Below are positions 1 to 12,672 of a DNA stretch of 64,000 nucleotides, one piece after another. The stretch's first letter is position 1. The number at the start of each line of letters is the position of its first letter. The position numbers and the translations under genes were made by a program. A model generated the notes under the pieces. The model did not search any database. It had not been told where the DNA came from and worked only from the letters and a program-made list of their open reading frames with translations. Origin of the DNA: Sitta carolinensis. Its lineage: Eukaryota; Chordata; Aves; Passeriformes; Sittidae. The stretch lies in assembly GCA_032173965.1 (NCBI GenBank), contig CM063284.1:115976410-116040409 (forward strand), given 5' to 3'.

Positions 1-1470
1 AAGTGAAACGTTCTAAACCTTATGGCAGCTTCGACTCCTTTTTATAAATACACACTAAGCATTAAAGGAGAATTTAGGGAACAAAATAGAACATTAGTTA
101 ATTATGTGGAGGTGTTTTTCCCATCTTCCTCAAACAGTAATTTCTGAGAGTTGCAAACTTCATTATTATGTGTTTTATTCACATTCTTAAAAGAGGGTGG
201 TAGTAAATGCAATACGCTTATATAGCACAAATAAAAACAGAATTCTAGAAAATCACCTCCAGACAGTCATTGTAAACTATATATGCTGGTGGACTGGTGT
301 GCTCAATAGGATTTTTGAGCATAGAATTAATTTCACTTCATAATGGAAGTAAGATAACAAAACAGAAACTCATTTTTGTCAGCCCAAATGCTCATTTAAT
401 AGTCCCAAAATAGCCTAATGAAAAAGATTTTGAGTCAAATATTACTTCCTTCAGATCTTCAGCACTAAATAATTATACATTTTAGGAATACCAAAGGAAG
501 ATAGTAGTAAAATTTTGCTGATGTGAGTGGGAGCTCCCCTATTTGTTTGAAAGAACTCAAGACAACCAGATACTTAAATTTTAAAAGTGTGAACTGCAGC
601 TCCTACACACCTTTGCTTCTTTTTGGACAACATGCTTTTGAAGAACATCGCCTCTTTTCATCTTACAGATGCCAGTTTGCCTCCTCCACCCCCTCGACCC
701 CACCTGCCATCTCCAAGTTTTTGTACTAAAAAGATCAACTCTTTAAACCAATATATTCTGAAATACATTTAAAGCTGCTAAACCCCAAATGCCCTAGTTG
801 CACTCCATGGCTCACTAGTCATGCTTTTTATACTGTTAAGGTGAATCCACTGATGCAACTCCTGAAAGAGGTTGGAATGGTTCAAAATATCATTATTGAG
901 AAGGTATTTCAGTTAAGAGTTTACTTCATCGACTAAAATGTGGACAGACTTCGACAGATATACATAAAATTACTTTGGAAAGTATCTGCCTATTCGGTGC
1001 TGGAAGGAACTGCAGCTCAACAAGGAGGGAAAAGCACATGACTGCCAACAAAATAGCTACTGCTGTTGGACACCAAGAAAGCATAAAGCAGAATGACAAG
1101 AGCTGTTGGTGAAATCCAATTGAATGGAATATTCTGAAATTGGGCATAAATTTTATCTGAATTAAAGACATAATTTGACTGTGCAGGGAAGAGAGGAGGT
1201 CGAGAACTACTTTCTGTGTAGTTCTGAGGGTTTTAATCAGTGTTTTTCCATAATGGTAATTTTTGCCCTCTCATACCGTTTTAGGAAATAATTCAACCTA
1301 CAAAATGACTACTGAAACTGGCATCTGCATTTTCTAGATAGAAATATATATCACCACCTAACATCTATCAGGTTCTTTCAAGCTTTTTGTCCCTTCTGAC
1401 TGCTAGTTTTGGAATATTTTTTCATTAAATGACTTTTCCTAACAGTAGGAATTATTACTGTTTTTCGAAG
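1..1470. other. Unique AT-rich noncoding DNA
   Basis: No repeat family, exon-like segment or RNA gene was recognised here. The short open frames (for example 523-729 on + and 926-1171 on -) have no domain, no splice context and ordinary intron-like composition. Treated as intronic or intergenic sequence. Confidence 0.6.
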
Positions 1471-1473
1471 CTG

Positions 1474-1474
1474 G

Positions 1475-1542
<68 letters not shown>

Positions 1543-1570
1543 ATAGATAGATAGATAGATAGATAGATAG
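1474..1570. repeat. (GATA)n tetranucleotide microsatellite
   Basis: About 24 near-perfect copies of GATA run head to tail, with one extra base interrupting the register near 1541. The array starts after a GAA transition and ends where the sequence becomes TAAGTAG. Long pure tetranucleotide arrays are usually length-polymorphic, so this is a likely marker locus. No coding role is suggested. Confidence 0.97.
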
Positions 1571-1889
1571 TAAGTAGTGCTATTGGGGAAGCATATAAAG
1601 TGTTTGTGTCATCTCTTGGTTCCTGCTTCTCTACAGCCAGAAACTGATTACTAATACTGCTCAGGGAAAAGCTGCTGAATGTTTCAATCTACCCCATCTG
1701 ATAGGGAGAGACTAAGATTGCACTTTTAAAACCACAGATGAGTAGGAGTAAGCTCCCTTAACTGTACAATGTTACAATGGGCTTAATATCAGATGACTTT
1801 AAACTCTTGTAGTCTTCTCTACTGTCCTTCTCTACATCTATACCTAAGTATGTAAGTGTCAGGCTTCATCAGCTATTTTGGGTCTTCTT

Positions 1890-2112
1890 TGTTTGGGTTG
1901 ATTTTTTGTTTGGTGTTTCCTTGTATTCCTTTATTTTTCTGGGTCTTTTTTTTTTTTTTTTTTGGGGGGGGGGTGGGGGGGTGGGGGGGTGGGGAGAGTG
2001 GTTTTCGTCTTTTTTTCTTTGTTTGGTTGATTGGTTGGTTTTGGGGGCTTTTTTTTTTATTTTGGTTGGTTGGCTGGTTTTTTTTTGGTTTTTCTTGGGG
2101 GGGCTGGTGGTG
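1890..2112 (+). repeat. T/G-rich low-complexity tract with T18 and G-runs
   Basis: The plus strand is almost only T and G. It holds T18 (1946-1963), directly followed by G-runs of 10, 7, 7 and 4 separated by single T residues (1964-1994), then TTGG and TTTTGG motifs to about 2112. Overlapping open frames on both strands here are artefacts of composition (runs of Phe/Gly on one strand, Lys/Pro on the other). The G-run block fits an intramolecular G-quadruplex with one-base loops. Confidence 0.93.
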
Positions 2113-5100
2113 GGAGAAATGTCTGCCATCTGTAGAATTTGTCAAAACAGAAACAGAATGATAAAGTTTCCTCTTGTTTTCTGTAGTCAGGAGAGCTGCC
2201 AAAATGAGCTGACACAAGTACAGCACTGTCTTCAATATATGTCTTGGATCATAAGGCATAGCAGCATTTGAGCTTCAGAATGAAGCTTCAGAATAAGCTT
2301 CCTCTTCTTTGAAGAGCATGTTTCATGGGGACATGAGCATGTAAGGAGGACGACTTAATTTTAGTGCATATGCATGCGTATCTTTCCTCCCTTGTGAGCA
2401 GTTTTTCATTAAAGGAAACAATTAGGTTCTTATTATTTATACATTGTTTTCCATTGCTCAGGGAGATTTGTCTGTAATCTGCCTCACACTCTGAAGGACT
2501 GTAAAATAACTTTCTGTCCATTAAGTAATTGGCTTAATGCAAGAAATAGAGAATGAAAGAAATCATGTGCACAGGAGGCTCTCTTGTTGACTTTTATTCT
2601 GTTTAAATTCAGACAACAATCTCTTCTGGCCTCATTGTTGTTTAAAAGCTTTTGAAGATTTTTGGCTGGAAAACAAAAGAAAAGTAGCAACAGGAAAAAA
2701 AGCCATGCAGCATGTTTTAAGCTAATGGAGCTCCCCAGGGATCTTGTTCGAGAGAGACTCTCCATAAAGGCAGCAGCAGGGATGGGGTAAGTCTTCGTCC
2801 ATCTCCCCATATCCAGTTGGGTTTACAGGATACATGGTTTGATGATAAGCTAAAGAAGGATGCTTTTGACCAATTATATGATATTAATTCTACATATCAC
2901 CATAAGTACTCAGATTTGTTCCAAAGTAAATGCCTGAGTGTAGAATTTTTTTTTTTCAAAATCATAGCAGACACAATTTTACCACTTTATTCATGTTCAG
3001 TAGCACCTAACTCCTGCAAATGAGTGGAATTTTGTGTTGAGATAATAGTCGAAAGATTGAAAAATAGGAAACAAGCTCTTACTGAAAGAGGATTTTCTAC
3101 CATCACTCTATCCTAATGTGTCTCTCTTACTGTCCAAAGCATAATTGAACATTGAGAAAATCCTACATGGGGGATGTGTTATACCACAGACAGCTCATGA
3201 CTTTGTGCAATTGTCATTAAATTACAAACATTACACAGAATCTGCCTGGTCATGATATGAGTTCGAGTCATCAACAAACACTTGCATGAACACATACTCA
3301 GTTTTTTCAATCTACTCATTACATCCTAATTGTATTAGGACCATAAATGCAATGAAATTTCTTGCAGAATTTCTCCATGGCATGTTCAATCTGGATGCTA
3401 TATTTAAAGGCTATTCTATATAACAGATATTAAATTGCCTATACTACAAATAAAAAGATATTAAAATATTGGCTCATGAACACTGGGATAGAGCTCTTGA
3501 GTGTGCAAAATACAGGGTGCAATATGTTGTTATATTAGGTGTTCTAAAAGAAAACAGGAAAACAGGATGTATTGACAATAAAAGTAATTTGGGAATTTTC
3601 CAATGAAATATTTTTATCTGCAAATGCAGATTTAGTGGGGTTAAAGAACATGCCGTTTCAATGATAATTTCATCAAATACTCAGATACTCTCATTTACAT
3701 TTAAAATGAGTATGATGTGAAGAAACAGCAACAAAGATAGTAATTTAGTCTTAGGAGTCTGCTTTCAATAAAATGTCATTAGAAATGGACTTTTAAACGG
3801 GATAAATTAGAGCAACAGCTCAACACGTGCTTTCAAGACCTCAGCATCTTTTTCCCAAGAACATAATAATCAACAAACCAGAGAAAAAGACAAAGCTGGA
3901 ATCATAGTCAGAAGCCTTCAGTCAACCTTGTGCACCAGCAAGTATCCTAACCCCATTTATAGGCTTGGTTCCATTCTGTTAGCTAGTTAGCTATTCAAAT
4001 TATTTTACTGGATTAAATTGTTAGACAACCATTCCCAGAACAGTTCAAAAGGTTACAGCTAAGTCAGTTCCTTGCAAAATGAAAGGCTAACGGTCAAGGC
4101 TTTAGTTTCAACAAGGAAAAGCAGTGCGACATCAGTGATTTTGGCTATTTTTTCAAGCCTTTCACCTTCTGAAATGACTTCTGAAACCCTTTCTTTTCTG
4201 CTCAATAGGAAAATATCGAAATTTGTAGAAAATTCTTTTTTGTCCCTTTGCTCACTTCTCCCGCCTACCCTTAGTTTTCACTAAGAAAAAATATGCGAAA
4301 ACTTAACACCTCTATGTAGGGATAGAGCAGATTTATGAAAGAGGGGTTTTTATAGCTCGATAACTACAAGTACAATGCATGTCTCTGTATTTGTGTGTGT
4401 GTGTGTGCGTATCTGTAGAACTGAAGCACATAGGAGCTGAAATGATTATTTTAATGAGCAGTTTCTCACATTTACCATTCCTCACAAAACAACCAGACAA
4501 TGAAATTCCATGGAAAGAGAGAGTGGATTGAATAAAGCTTCCATTGTGTTCAATAACAAAAAGTTTAGAGTAAGAATAGTCACAGGAGAAAGTCATGTCA
4601 AAGAATACAAGAGACACAATAGGTAAAATAGTGAATTGTACTGATAAGAAAAAATGAAATATTATTTTTCTTGTAGCAAGCAGGAAGCAAGACTGAGACC
4701 AAAATCTTGCATTTATTAAGTAAGACTCTAGATAGAGTCTTCCAGCTTTTGGAGACCGATTCTACCATTTACAAGTCTAATTAAATTCTGAAATCCATAA
4801 AATTTTTGAAAGTTAAAACCAGTAGCAAATTAGAGCCTGGAAAGTCTTCCAGAAGGGATCTGTGTGCTTTACAATAATAATAAAAATATAATATATAATG
4901 TTACACAGTGTGGAGATCTTTGATCTCTGGATACAATGAGTGCAAGACACTGCCAGTGGACCATCTAGTCACTACAAAACACTGCACAATTGTGTTTGCA
5001 GTGTCTTACTTGCTGTGGAAACTACAAAATTATCTGTGAAATGCACAGAGACGCTTTGAAAGACCTTTCCAGACAAAAATTATTTCAATCCTTTAGATGA

Positions 5101-5229
5101 AAATTGGTTAATATGCTGAAAGTTAGAGTCTTATTCAAATTAATATTTTTTTTTTACCAGAGCAACTGTGGATGTTCTCATTACTCAGATAAAATGTCAT
5201 CTCTTTTTCAAAGGCTCTTAAACTCATGA
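2113..5229. other. Unique AT-rich noncoding DNA with a short GT repeat
   Basis: Mostly unrecognised sequence. A short (GT)n run with one GC step lies at about 4391-4409. The stretch 2739-2786 has an AG in front and a strong GGG/GTAAGT donor-like end, but a poor pyrimidine tract, so it is not annotated as an exon. No other supported feature. Confidence 0.55.
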
Positions 5230-5960
5230 GCACACTGATATTTCATGACAGCAAGTTCCACAGGTTAATTGCAAACAGTACAAAAGTATATTGCTTTTCT
5301 AGTTCATCAGAACTTTTTGTTCTTGCATTGATTGAGGATGAATAGAAGCTTCTTATTGACCTTCTGAACAACATTTCTTGGTTTAGCTGAATCAAATATA
5401 TTTCCTCTGATTTGTTTGTTTGGTGGATTTTTTCCTGGTGTTTTTTTTTTTTTTTTGTTTGTTTTGTTGTTTTTTTTTTTAATTAAGTAGATCAAATCAT
5501 CATTATTTCTTCAGTCACTTAGAAATTGCATGTAGTCTTTAACCATTTTCCTCACCTGTCTTTGACTGCTATTTATTTCTTCTAGAAACATAACACAATG
5601 ACCAAGATCCTGGTACCATTAAACTCAACCTAAGTTGTTTACCCTTCGTTTTTAAGGCCATTATTTTTGCCAGTGGTACAAGTAAAGAGACACTATTTGC
5701 TATTGCTGTTAAAGCATCTTCTAGTGTTATTTTTTGTCTTATCTCTTAGGTCTCTATTCCTTTGCAGGTGTAAGGTATAATTGTCATTAAGCTTCACCAT
5801 CTCTTTCAGGATATTTTAGAACCCATCAGTGAGTATAATTAAGGTAAAAAATTCCTACCACTAAACATTATTTTGCATTTTTCAAAATTTGCATGAGTTA
5901 ATATTTGCTGCCCCAGTGTTAGCATATTTTTCTGAAGTTTTTTTACTTATCTGGGGACTG
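5230..5960 (-). mobile_element. Ancient L3-like CR1-group LINE relic, antisense
   Basis: Read on the plus strand, the segment follows in order the antisense text I remember for old L3-like CR1 elements of turtles and other amniotes. It begins with a 'ttccacaggttaatt' block near 5255. It passes a 'tttgactgct' block near 5560 and ends with a 'ttttgcattt' plus 'tgctgcccca' block near 5870-5920. Divergence is high and a T/G-rich tract (about 5405-5480) interrupts it. The family call is from memory. It should be a dead copy; no reading frame survives. Confidence 0.45.
5405..5480 (+). repeat. T-rich/GTTT low-complexity tract
   Basis: Poly-T runs broken by GTTTG and GGTGG motifs lie inside the antisense L3-like relic. 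It resembles the other T/G-rich tracts of the window. The Lys/Asn-rich frame read on the minus strand across it is compositional only. Confidence 0.8.
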
Positions 5961-6189
5961 TGATCCCAGTTTTGTTGGGGATTTTTTTACCTTTCTTTTT
6001 CTCTTTTCACTCAGAAATGTATTTAAATCTCCCAAATATATTATTTATGCCAACTTTTGTGGTACATCCTTTAACCAAAGAAAAACTTGCCTAATTAATG
6101 GCTGTTTTCATTAAAAACCTAATATTTGTTTAGAAGTCTACACTTTAACATGTAAACAATTTTAAAATAATACTTTAAGAATAAAATAA

Positions 6190-6305
6190 TCTGTATAGTC
6201 TATATAATCTTTATATATACAGACTATATCTTATATAATCTTTTTATATATATATTATTTATATATATATATATATAAATAATCTATAGTCTATATAATC
6301 TTTAA
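6190..6305. repeat. TA-rich repeat with a 30-bp perfect palindrome
   Basis: A TA-dominated block is bounded by two copies of the 20-mer 'tatagtctatataatcttta' (about 6194-6213 and 6286-6305). Inside it, 6254-6283 is a perfect palindrome with ATTATT/AATAAT arms around an alternating TA core. Such DNA can extrude a cruciform and is prone to length change. Confidence 0.85.
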
Positions 6306-6397
6306 GTGAAAATTAATTATGTTTGTTTGCAAAGAATCCATGGATTTGTACTCAGATAACCATACAAGTATGTGGGATTTAATTCTTTTTGGATAAG

Positions 6398-6685
6398 TGT
6401 CCTAGCTTTGGCTGTGGTAGAGATAATTTTCTTTATTTTAGCTCCTACCATAAGAGCTAGGTTGCTTAGGATGGGTGTTCATCTACCACTGGTGAGCAAC
6501 TGATTTTTGTGCCCCTTGTTTTTTTCTCTTTTGTTTTGCCTTTTCCTCTTTTGATTATTAAAACCTCTTAACACAATGCATGAGTTTTCTCACTTTTGCC
6601 CTTCCTATTCTCTCTCATCCCACTACAGAGGGGGAGAGAGAGAAGCCGTGTGGTGTTTGGCTGGCTACAGGGTTAATCCACAGCA
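6398..6685 (+). mobile_element. Old solo LTR of an avian endogenous retrovirus (ERVL-like), shortened
   Basis: The segment opens with 'tgtcctagctttggctg', close to the 5' end I know for a common avian LTR. It carries an ATTAAA polyadenylation-like signal at 6557-6562. It then has the 'gagttttctcacttttgccc' and 'ctctctcatcccac' blocks and a GGGGGAGAGAG stretch, and it ends near 'ggttaatccacagca'. At about 288 bp it is shorter than the several hundred bases expected, so the middle appears deleted. No clean target-site duplication is seen (ATAAG on the left, GCAAG on the right). No internal viral genes adjoin it. Confidence 0.75.
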
Positions 6686-9600
6686 GCAAGCATGTCAGAA
6701 AACCCTATGATCCATCAGGCTTGTAAACAATAAGTTACAGGTGAAAAATGTGGGTGCACTGCCTATCACTTGTCATGCAGGGTTGCTTCTTGTTTATGAG
6801 ATTTTTAGAACCTTCAAAGCATTAAGCAATCTTCAGAATAACCTGATCAAATAACTTCTGTTTTTATTTTACAGAAGGAAAGGAGACAGACGTGTTACAG
6901 CAAAGATCAAGGGTGTGCCAAAGCATCAATTATTACTGTACCTGAGAGTTAACTCTCTCTGAAATCTACTTTCTTTAAAGGATGGAGCTTAGGATCTGTC
7001 CTCAAAGCCTAAGACATCCAACATTCAATAATAACTAGAAATTTGGGGCAATTGGCCAGCAGACCTGTCACAGGAGTTCTGATCTCCTTATTCTTGGTTG
7101 CATGATACTGCATGCTATCACAACAATGTGGCTGCCATTTTATCAAAAGATTTCCCAATTTCAAGTGGTTCTTCAGAGAGCTCCTGGCTCACTCAGAAAG
7201 CAGTGAGTGTTACCCGACCAGGCCATGACATTTCCTTCATCTTCACACCCACACCTCCTCCCACTCTTCTTTTTGTGCCCTCTCTTTTTTGTCTTTCCTG
7301 CTCCTCAGTCATGATGAGCGGGTCATCAAAGCATATGTGACAACAGCTGCATTCCTATCTATTTAGATAAGTTTTTAAAAAGCAGGGTCATCCCATGGGT
7401 GCTTTCTGACTGTTTATGATGTATATATGGGCAAAATGCAAGGGTATTTTAAATACTATAAGGTATGATTTCATATGAAAGTTAATAGCCAAAACTGAAG
7501 GTACTGTGCTTATTTTTTTTCACAGGACAACCAGTTTGCACAACACTACCAATTTGACAATTGTATTTTAAAGAAGAAGCTGTATAAGGCTATCAGATAT
7601 TTCACCAAATACTCTCTGAAATCAATAAATAGCTCCTGAAAAGCAAAGGCAGCATATTGCCCTCAGGGTAAATCTTCACCTGATAACAATGGTCCCATTA
7701 TCACTGGGTGCAGCTCTGCTCAGGAGTGATGGGGTAGCTCCTATATCAATGAGATGGATTCCACATATTTCCATATCTTTCAGGAAGATATTTCACATGT
7801 AACTGAGCTATTGAGCCCTCTCCCTTCATTGTAGACAATGCATACAGTATTGCAAACATAATCTAGCCTTCACATTCCAGCAGAAAATGTAGTAATGAAG
7901 TTTTCAGGAAAACTTAATTTATTTTGTATACTATAATGTATTCTGAGAACAAGAGATTTCCTGAGTAATTCATTATATAAGGAGCAGTCACGCAGAACCA
8001 TATGAAGACAATTGGTTATGGATCTCTGGTAGCTGAATTGCAATCTCAAAATTTGAAAAGTGCCTATAACACTAGAGTTATGTATTAGTCTGATCATATG
8101 AACTGTTTGCTTAATATTTTAACAACATAACCCCGATTCTCAAATGGTTGCAGAAAGCTTACATTATTAAATTTTAAAGAATTGTATGCATTTAATGAAA
8201 AATGAGAAGCTAGAAAAAAATTTGAGTTACTAGATTTAATTTAAAGCAAAATCACAGGGAGGTTATGCATCTGAAATTTCTATTAGTTGAATATGTTGAA
8301 AAATAGTATCATAAAATGTATGCAACTGCAATGCAAACAATAAAATATGAGCCCAAGTTTAGTGCTCACTCTTCTGTAGTTAAAATTATTGTTAGCCAAA
8401 TACACACATAGTGTAAAGAAAGGAGTTCACTCTTCCAAAAATGCTAATTCTCTGAAGCTTCTCATGCTTCATAATGTCAGAGTTTAGATATATTGTATAG
8501 TTAGAACAGAGAATTGAGTGCAGAATGGTCCTGTCTCAGCTTTCCCATAGGTATACTTCTCCAAATCAAGTAAAGGTATCTACAACTTTTAAGTGACAAT
8601 GATTTTTGATGACAAATATACTAGATAGAGTGGTGGGGAAAAAAAAATGGCAGCATGAATGCTAGGGTCATTTGTTAAGTTTTGAACTTGTTTTCATAAC
8701 TCAGCAGGAAATGCTTAACTACCGTGAAAGGCAAGAAGGCTTATGTTTCACTTTTGCCACTACAGTTTTAATATCTGAATTAGGACTTATTTCAGAACTA
8801 CAAGAGAAGGCAGACGGTCTCTGTTTAAGCTGTACAGACAATGGGTGGTTGGATATGTGCATGTTGATCATTCAGGAGCTGGACTTAGATGATCATCTAG
8901 ACTGAGAATTTGACTGGATTGTATCAAGACACTGAATGAGGCCTAAATGCCTATCTTCCTTATCCAGACAATCAGAGCTCAGGGATAGGCTGATGTAAGA
9001 GACTCCTCCACAGAATGGAGCAGGAGTGGAGTTGAAGCTCAAGTATGTAGAGACCCAGAAGACAGGAAGCAATTCTGTGTCTTTCAGCTAACGTATGTGC
9101 ATTATGTATTTAAACATGGCATGTAAAGAAAGAACAGATCTCAGTTATCGAATCATCCTGTTCAGGTGGTGATGAAGAAATAGGATGGCCGCATTCCCAT
9201 GTTGTCCCACATAAAACGTATGTGAAGAAACCAGTCCTCTTCCTTGGGCTTTATGGCTCTTTTATGACTGTGGCAATTTTATTTAGGGAGTTCCAACTAG
9301 ACCCTAGACTGATGAGAAAATCTGGAGGAAAAAAGTATGTCTTCAGTAAAATGACTCACCTGATCCTTGGAAGTCATACAACAGAGACATACCATGTGCC
9401 GTGATGGAGAACAATAGAAAAGCAATTATGTTGATGTTCATACAATTTCCTTGAAGAGGTTTAAGATGGTTATCTGTGAAGCCAAGAAGTGACTGTGAAG
9501 TTGAGTCATCAGTGTCAGCTCCTGAGCAGAAAGTGTGCAAAGACAGAATTCACCAGAAATATGTTATACCATATTTACTTGACAGCAGGTAAGACAAGCC

Positions 9601-12600
9601 TGTTGCCTTTGAGGGTGATGATGAATCTAGAAAAGTATCTAGAAAAGATTTGCTGATTAGGAGCATTCTCAGAACTATTGAAGTAGGAGTGGAAAGACAA
9701 GAGTTAAGACAGACTGCGTTATTTTTTGAATGATTCTTATCATAAGGGTGAAAACCAGAACAATATGATTAATACAGCTTATTTGGTATCTAAGTTTTTT
9801 AGGGAAACTACAGTGTGTTAGAGCAAGATGGTAAACAGTGCCTACTATTCCTGAACAACTGTCATTCACTAAATCTTTGTGAAGCAGATTCAGACAAAAA
9901 TGGTACCAAAGCTGTTGCTTGTGCTGGCATAGTGAAGACTGTTTACAGTTTGCTTTGTAGCATTCCAAAAAGCCAAGACACCCTGCAGTGTCATACTGGA
10001 AATTCCCTTCAAGGGCTCTCTGGTGCAGGATAGACAGATTGTGTTAATGGTGACTGATCCTTCACAGCTTGTTCACCAAGCATCAACACAAATTTAGAAA
10101 AATCTAAAATTAAAAATTACTAGGACATGGAAGGAAGCAAATGAGAATATAACACAATACTCTTGCATGTACAGCACACTGGTAGCCATTAATTGAAGGA
10201 ACTGAATAATTCAAGAAAAACTGGTCATGCAGAAGTAGAAAGTCTGCAAAACTTGATATGTGAACTGGAAATCATATGCAACAGTTCTGTGGGGGTATTC
10301 TGAGCAATGATCAACCAAAAAAAAAAGAGGAAATATGTTTCAGATTAACACTATAGCTGACAGAGGAATGACAGTTTATTTCATTTACTCATTAATTAAC
10401 AGCATATTTCAGTTCTTCTTAGACTGTCAGCAGACTTTTCAGCTGTTTGTGGAAACATTTTGGGGTTTTGAAGACTATATATTTATGGCCTGTATCAAAA
10501 TTTTACTTCTCCAGAACAATTTATATATGTTTGAGCTGAGTCAGGAAATTTTTCACCTTAAGACAAACAAAGTCAATTTTGGAGTGTGTTCTCATATCTT
10601 TGCATGTAGTTAGTCTGTGTGGGATTTTAAAAAATAATTTATACAGATTTATACCAGTTATTTTTTTCATACATTGACAGCCACAGCTGCATTGCCTTAC
10701 TGTCACTGAGCAAATTCAAGATCATCAAAAACACTTGCATGTTTGTTCAGGACAGATTGCATTATGCTAATAAAACATTTTTCCTCAAGATTCACATAAG
10801 GCTGAGTGAGACTTATATGAGACTCATAAGACTCATGAGTCTTATATAGGGCCTGAACATTTCCTTTTCACAGGCAGCCATGGAGACCAAAAAAGTGATG
10901 GTGATAGTAGAGCACAAAGGCAGGTGGAATCATTTGGGGTTATGCTAAATCTCCATCATGTTTTTTCAATAATTTTAATTTTTAACTGGCTTATTTCATT
11001 TCTTTGGCCTCTGGACTAGGTTCAAGTCTTCTGGACTTTTCATCTGACCTGAGCCTACTTCCATCTCTGGAATATTTGAACATGTCTTGGCCATTCTGCC
11101 TGCACACAGTGTACAACCTGTGCATCTCTGTGTGCACCCCAGATCTAGGGCTGGGAGGTATCAGGCATGCTCTTCCTCATGCAATGCTTGCAAATTGTTG
11201 CTTCCATGGCTCATGATCCTCATGTATCATCTAAAAATCCCAAGTGGCTGATTTGCTGGTAATATTCAGCAGCAGTGGCCTAACTTCCTTCTTGATTTTT
11301 TCTATAGGTTTTAATAATTGTCTGGTTACTTTTCCCATCTCTACTTTTTTTCCCAAAACCTCACAGAAATGCAATCTTCATGCTTTTTGATTAATAAAAA
11401 CGTGAGTCATATGTCTTTTCATCCAAGAAGATGCTGTTGCTATGATGACCAATAGCACCCACAAGCTTGCCTATGTTGTATTTAGGACACAAAAATAATT
11501 TTGTCTTTTTTTAATGTAGATGCATCTTTGACACATGAGTTCATTCTAATTATAGCTTCCTAGTCTTTATGATATTGGCATTATTCCTAGTTCCTTTGTA
11601 ATAAAGATATATCAGAAGAAAACATATTTTTCCTCCAGGAAACAGATTTCTGATTGTCTGATCTACAGCAGTGAGGTCTTTCAATTGATGAGCATTTTGA
11701 TCTGCACACTTTCCCTTCCACTTGAGTAAAGATAGCCTTGAAGGCAAACAAAGATTCCCCTAAGTAGGTGGTGGCAGATGCAATTTCCAACTGGCTTTCA
11801 AAGATGTTTTACACTCTGGATTGTATTTAAACATTAACCAATAAATGTTCTGTGGCAAAACCTGGGGTTCAGTCTTTTTCTCTACCAGTAAAGATACTCT
11901 TAATAAGTAAGGTAAAGACCCCTGCCCTTTAGCTTGCTGTACTGCCTCATTCAGAGGCTTCCCTTAATGATCTCAGCCATGACCCAGCTTCCTGCTCGGA
12001 AGTCAGAAAACCACATCCTCACTGCAGGCCCTACTAGTTCTGCCCCAAAATATTGTGTACAAAGAGCAGACTGCAGTAAGGACTCATAGTCCTGTTTGTT
12101 ATTAGAAAAGCATTGGATACAGTCATAAGACATTATTGCTTATTTATTTGCCAACTTCTATGAATTCTGGTTAATACTCTTCATGACAGGTATCAGCCCC
12201 TTATGTGTCATTCTTAATCTACAGCCAAAACAACTTTTTCATCCCTGAAGCTATGACTGGGGAAAAAGACTTTTCACTGCTGTCACAGCATTCTCTGGTG
12301 ATTGAGAGCCTGGGACAGTGCTGGACATGGCAACAGGGCTACACACAGACAAAAAGGCAGAGAGGGTTGAATAGCTCCTTAGTCAGACAACATCATCTAT
12401 TCTGTGAGAAATATCACAGGTGACCTTGTAGTTAAATATTATGTCATAACACAAGGGAGCTAAGTGAAAGCTTTGTAGTCACCTAACTTAGAGCTGTAAC
12501 TCTTACTTAACTTACTTTGTACCTTACTTTGAAAAAATATTTTTAATAGAGTTGTGTGCAATACATTTTATGTGAATGACACATGCAAATAATTTATTAA

Positions 12601-12672
12601 ATCATCATTAATTCTTTAAAATGTATATACTGAAGAAAATAAAATATTTAGTTTAGACTTGGAAAAACTTAC
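6686..12672. other. Unique noncoding DNA
   Basis: No gene or repeat family is recognised apart from a 20-bp palindrome at 10826-10845. The stretch 8840-8895 has a faint CR1-like 'ggacttagatgatc' phrase that is too short to call. A frame of about 59 codons without a nearby ATG spans 9475-9655 and crosses a GCAG/GTAAGA donor-like site near 9588, but it has no good acceptor. Everything else looks intron-like. Confidence 0.5.
10826..10845. repeat. 20-bp perfect palindrome
   Basis: The sequence 'ataagactcatgagtcttat' is its own reverse complement. Nearby are partial copies of the same words (ACTTATATGAGACTCAT just upstream), so it sits in a small cluster of direct and inverted repeats between 10808 and 10850. 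It could be a chance palindrome, a dimeric transcription-factor site or a small hairpin. Confidence 0.9.

Noticed and set aside
1856..2271. Overlapping frames of 86-128 codons on both strands
   Set aside because: They are produced by the T/G-rich tract: runs of Phe, Gly and Trp on one strand and Lys, Pro and Asn on the other, with no domain.
2739..2786. 48-base exon-like stretch with a GTAAGT end
   Set aside because: The acceptor side lacks a pyrimidine tract and two frames are open, so the coding signal is not specific.
8780..8900. Possible CR1 3' end ('ggacttagatgatc')
   Set aside because: Only one phrase matches; neighbouring CR1 phrases are absent.
9475..9655. 59-codon frame crossing a GTAAGA donor-like site
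   Set aside because: No acceptor with a pyrimidine tract upstream and no recognised peptide.
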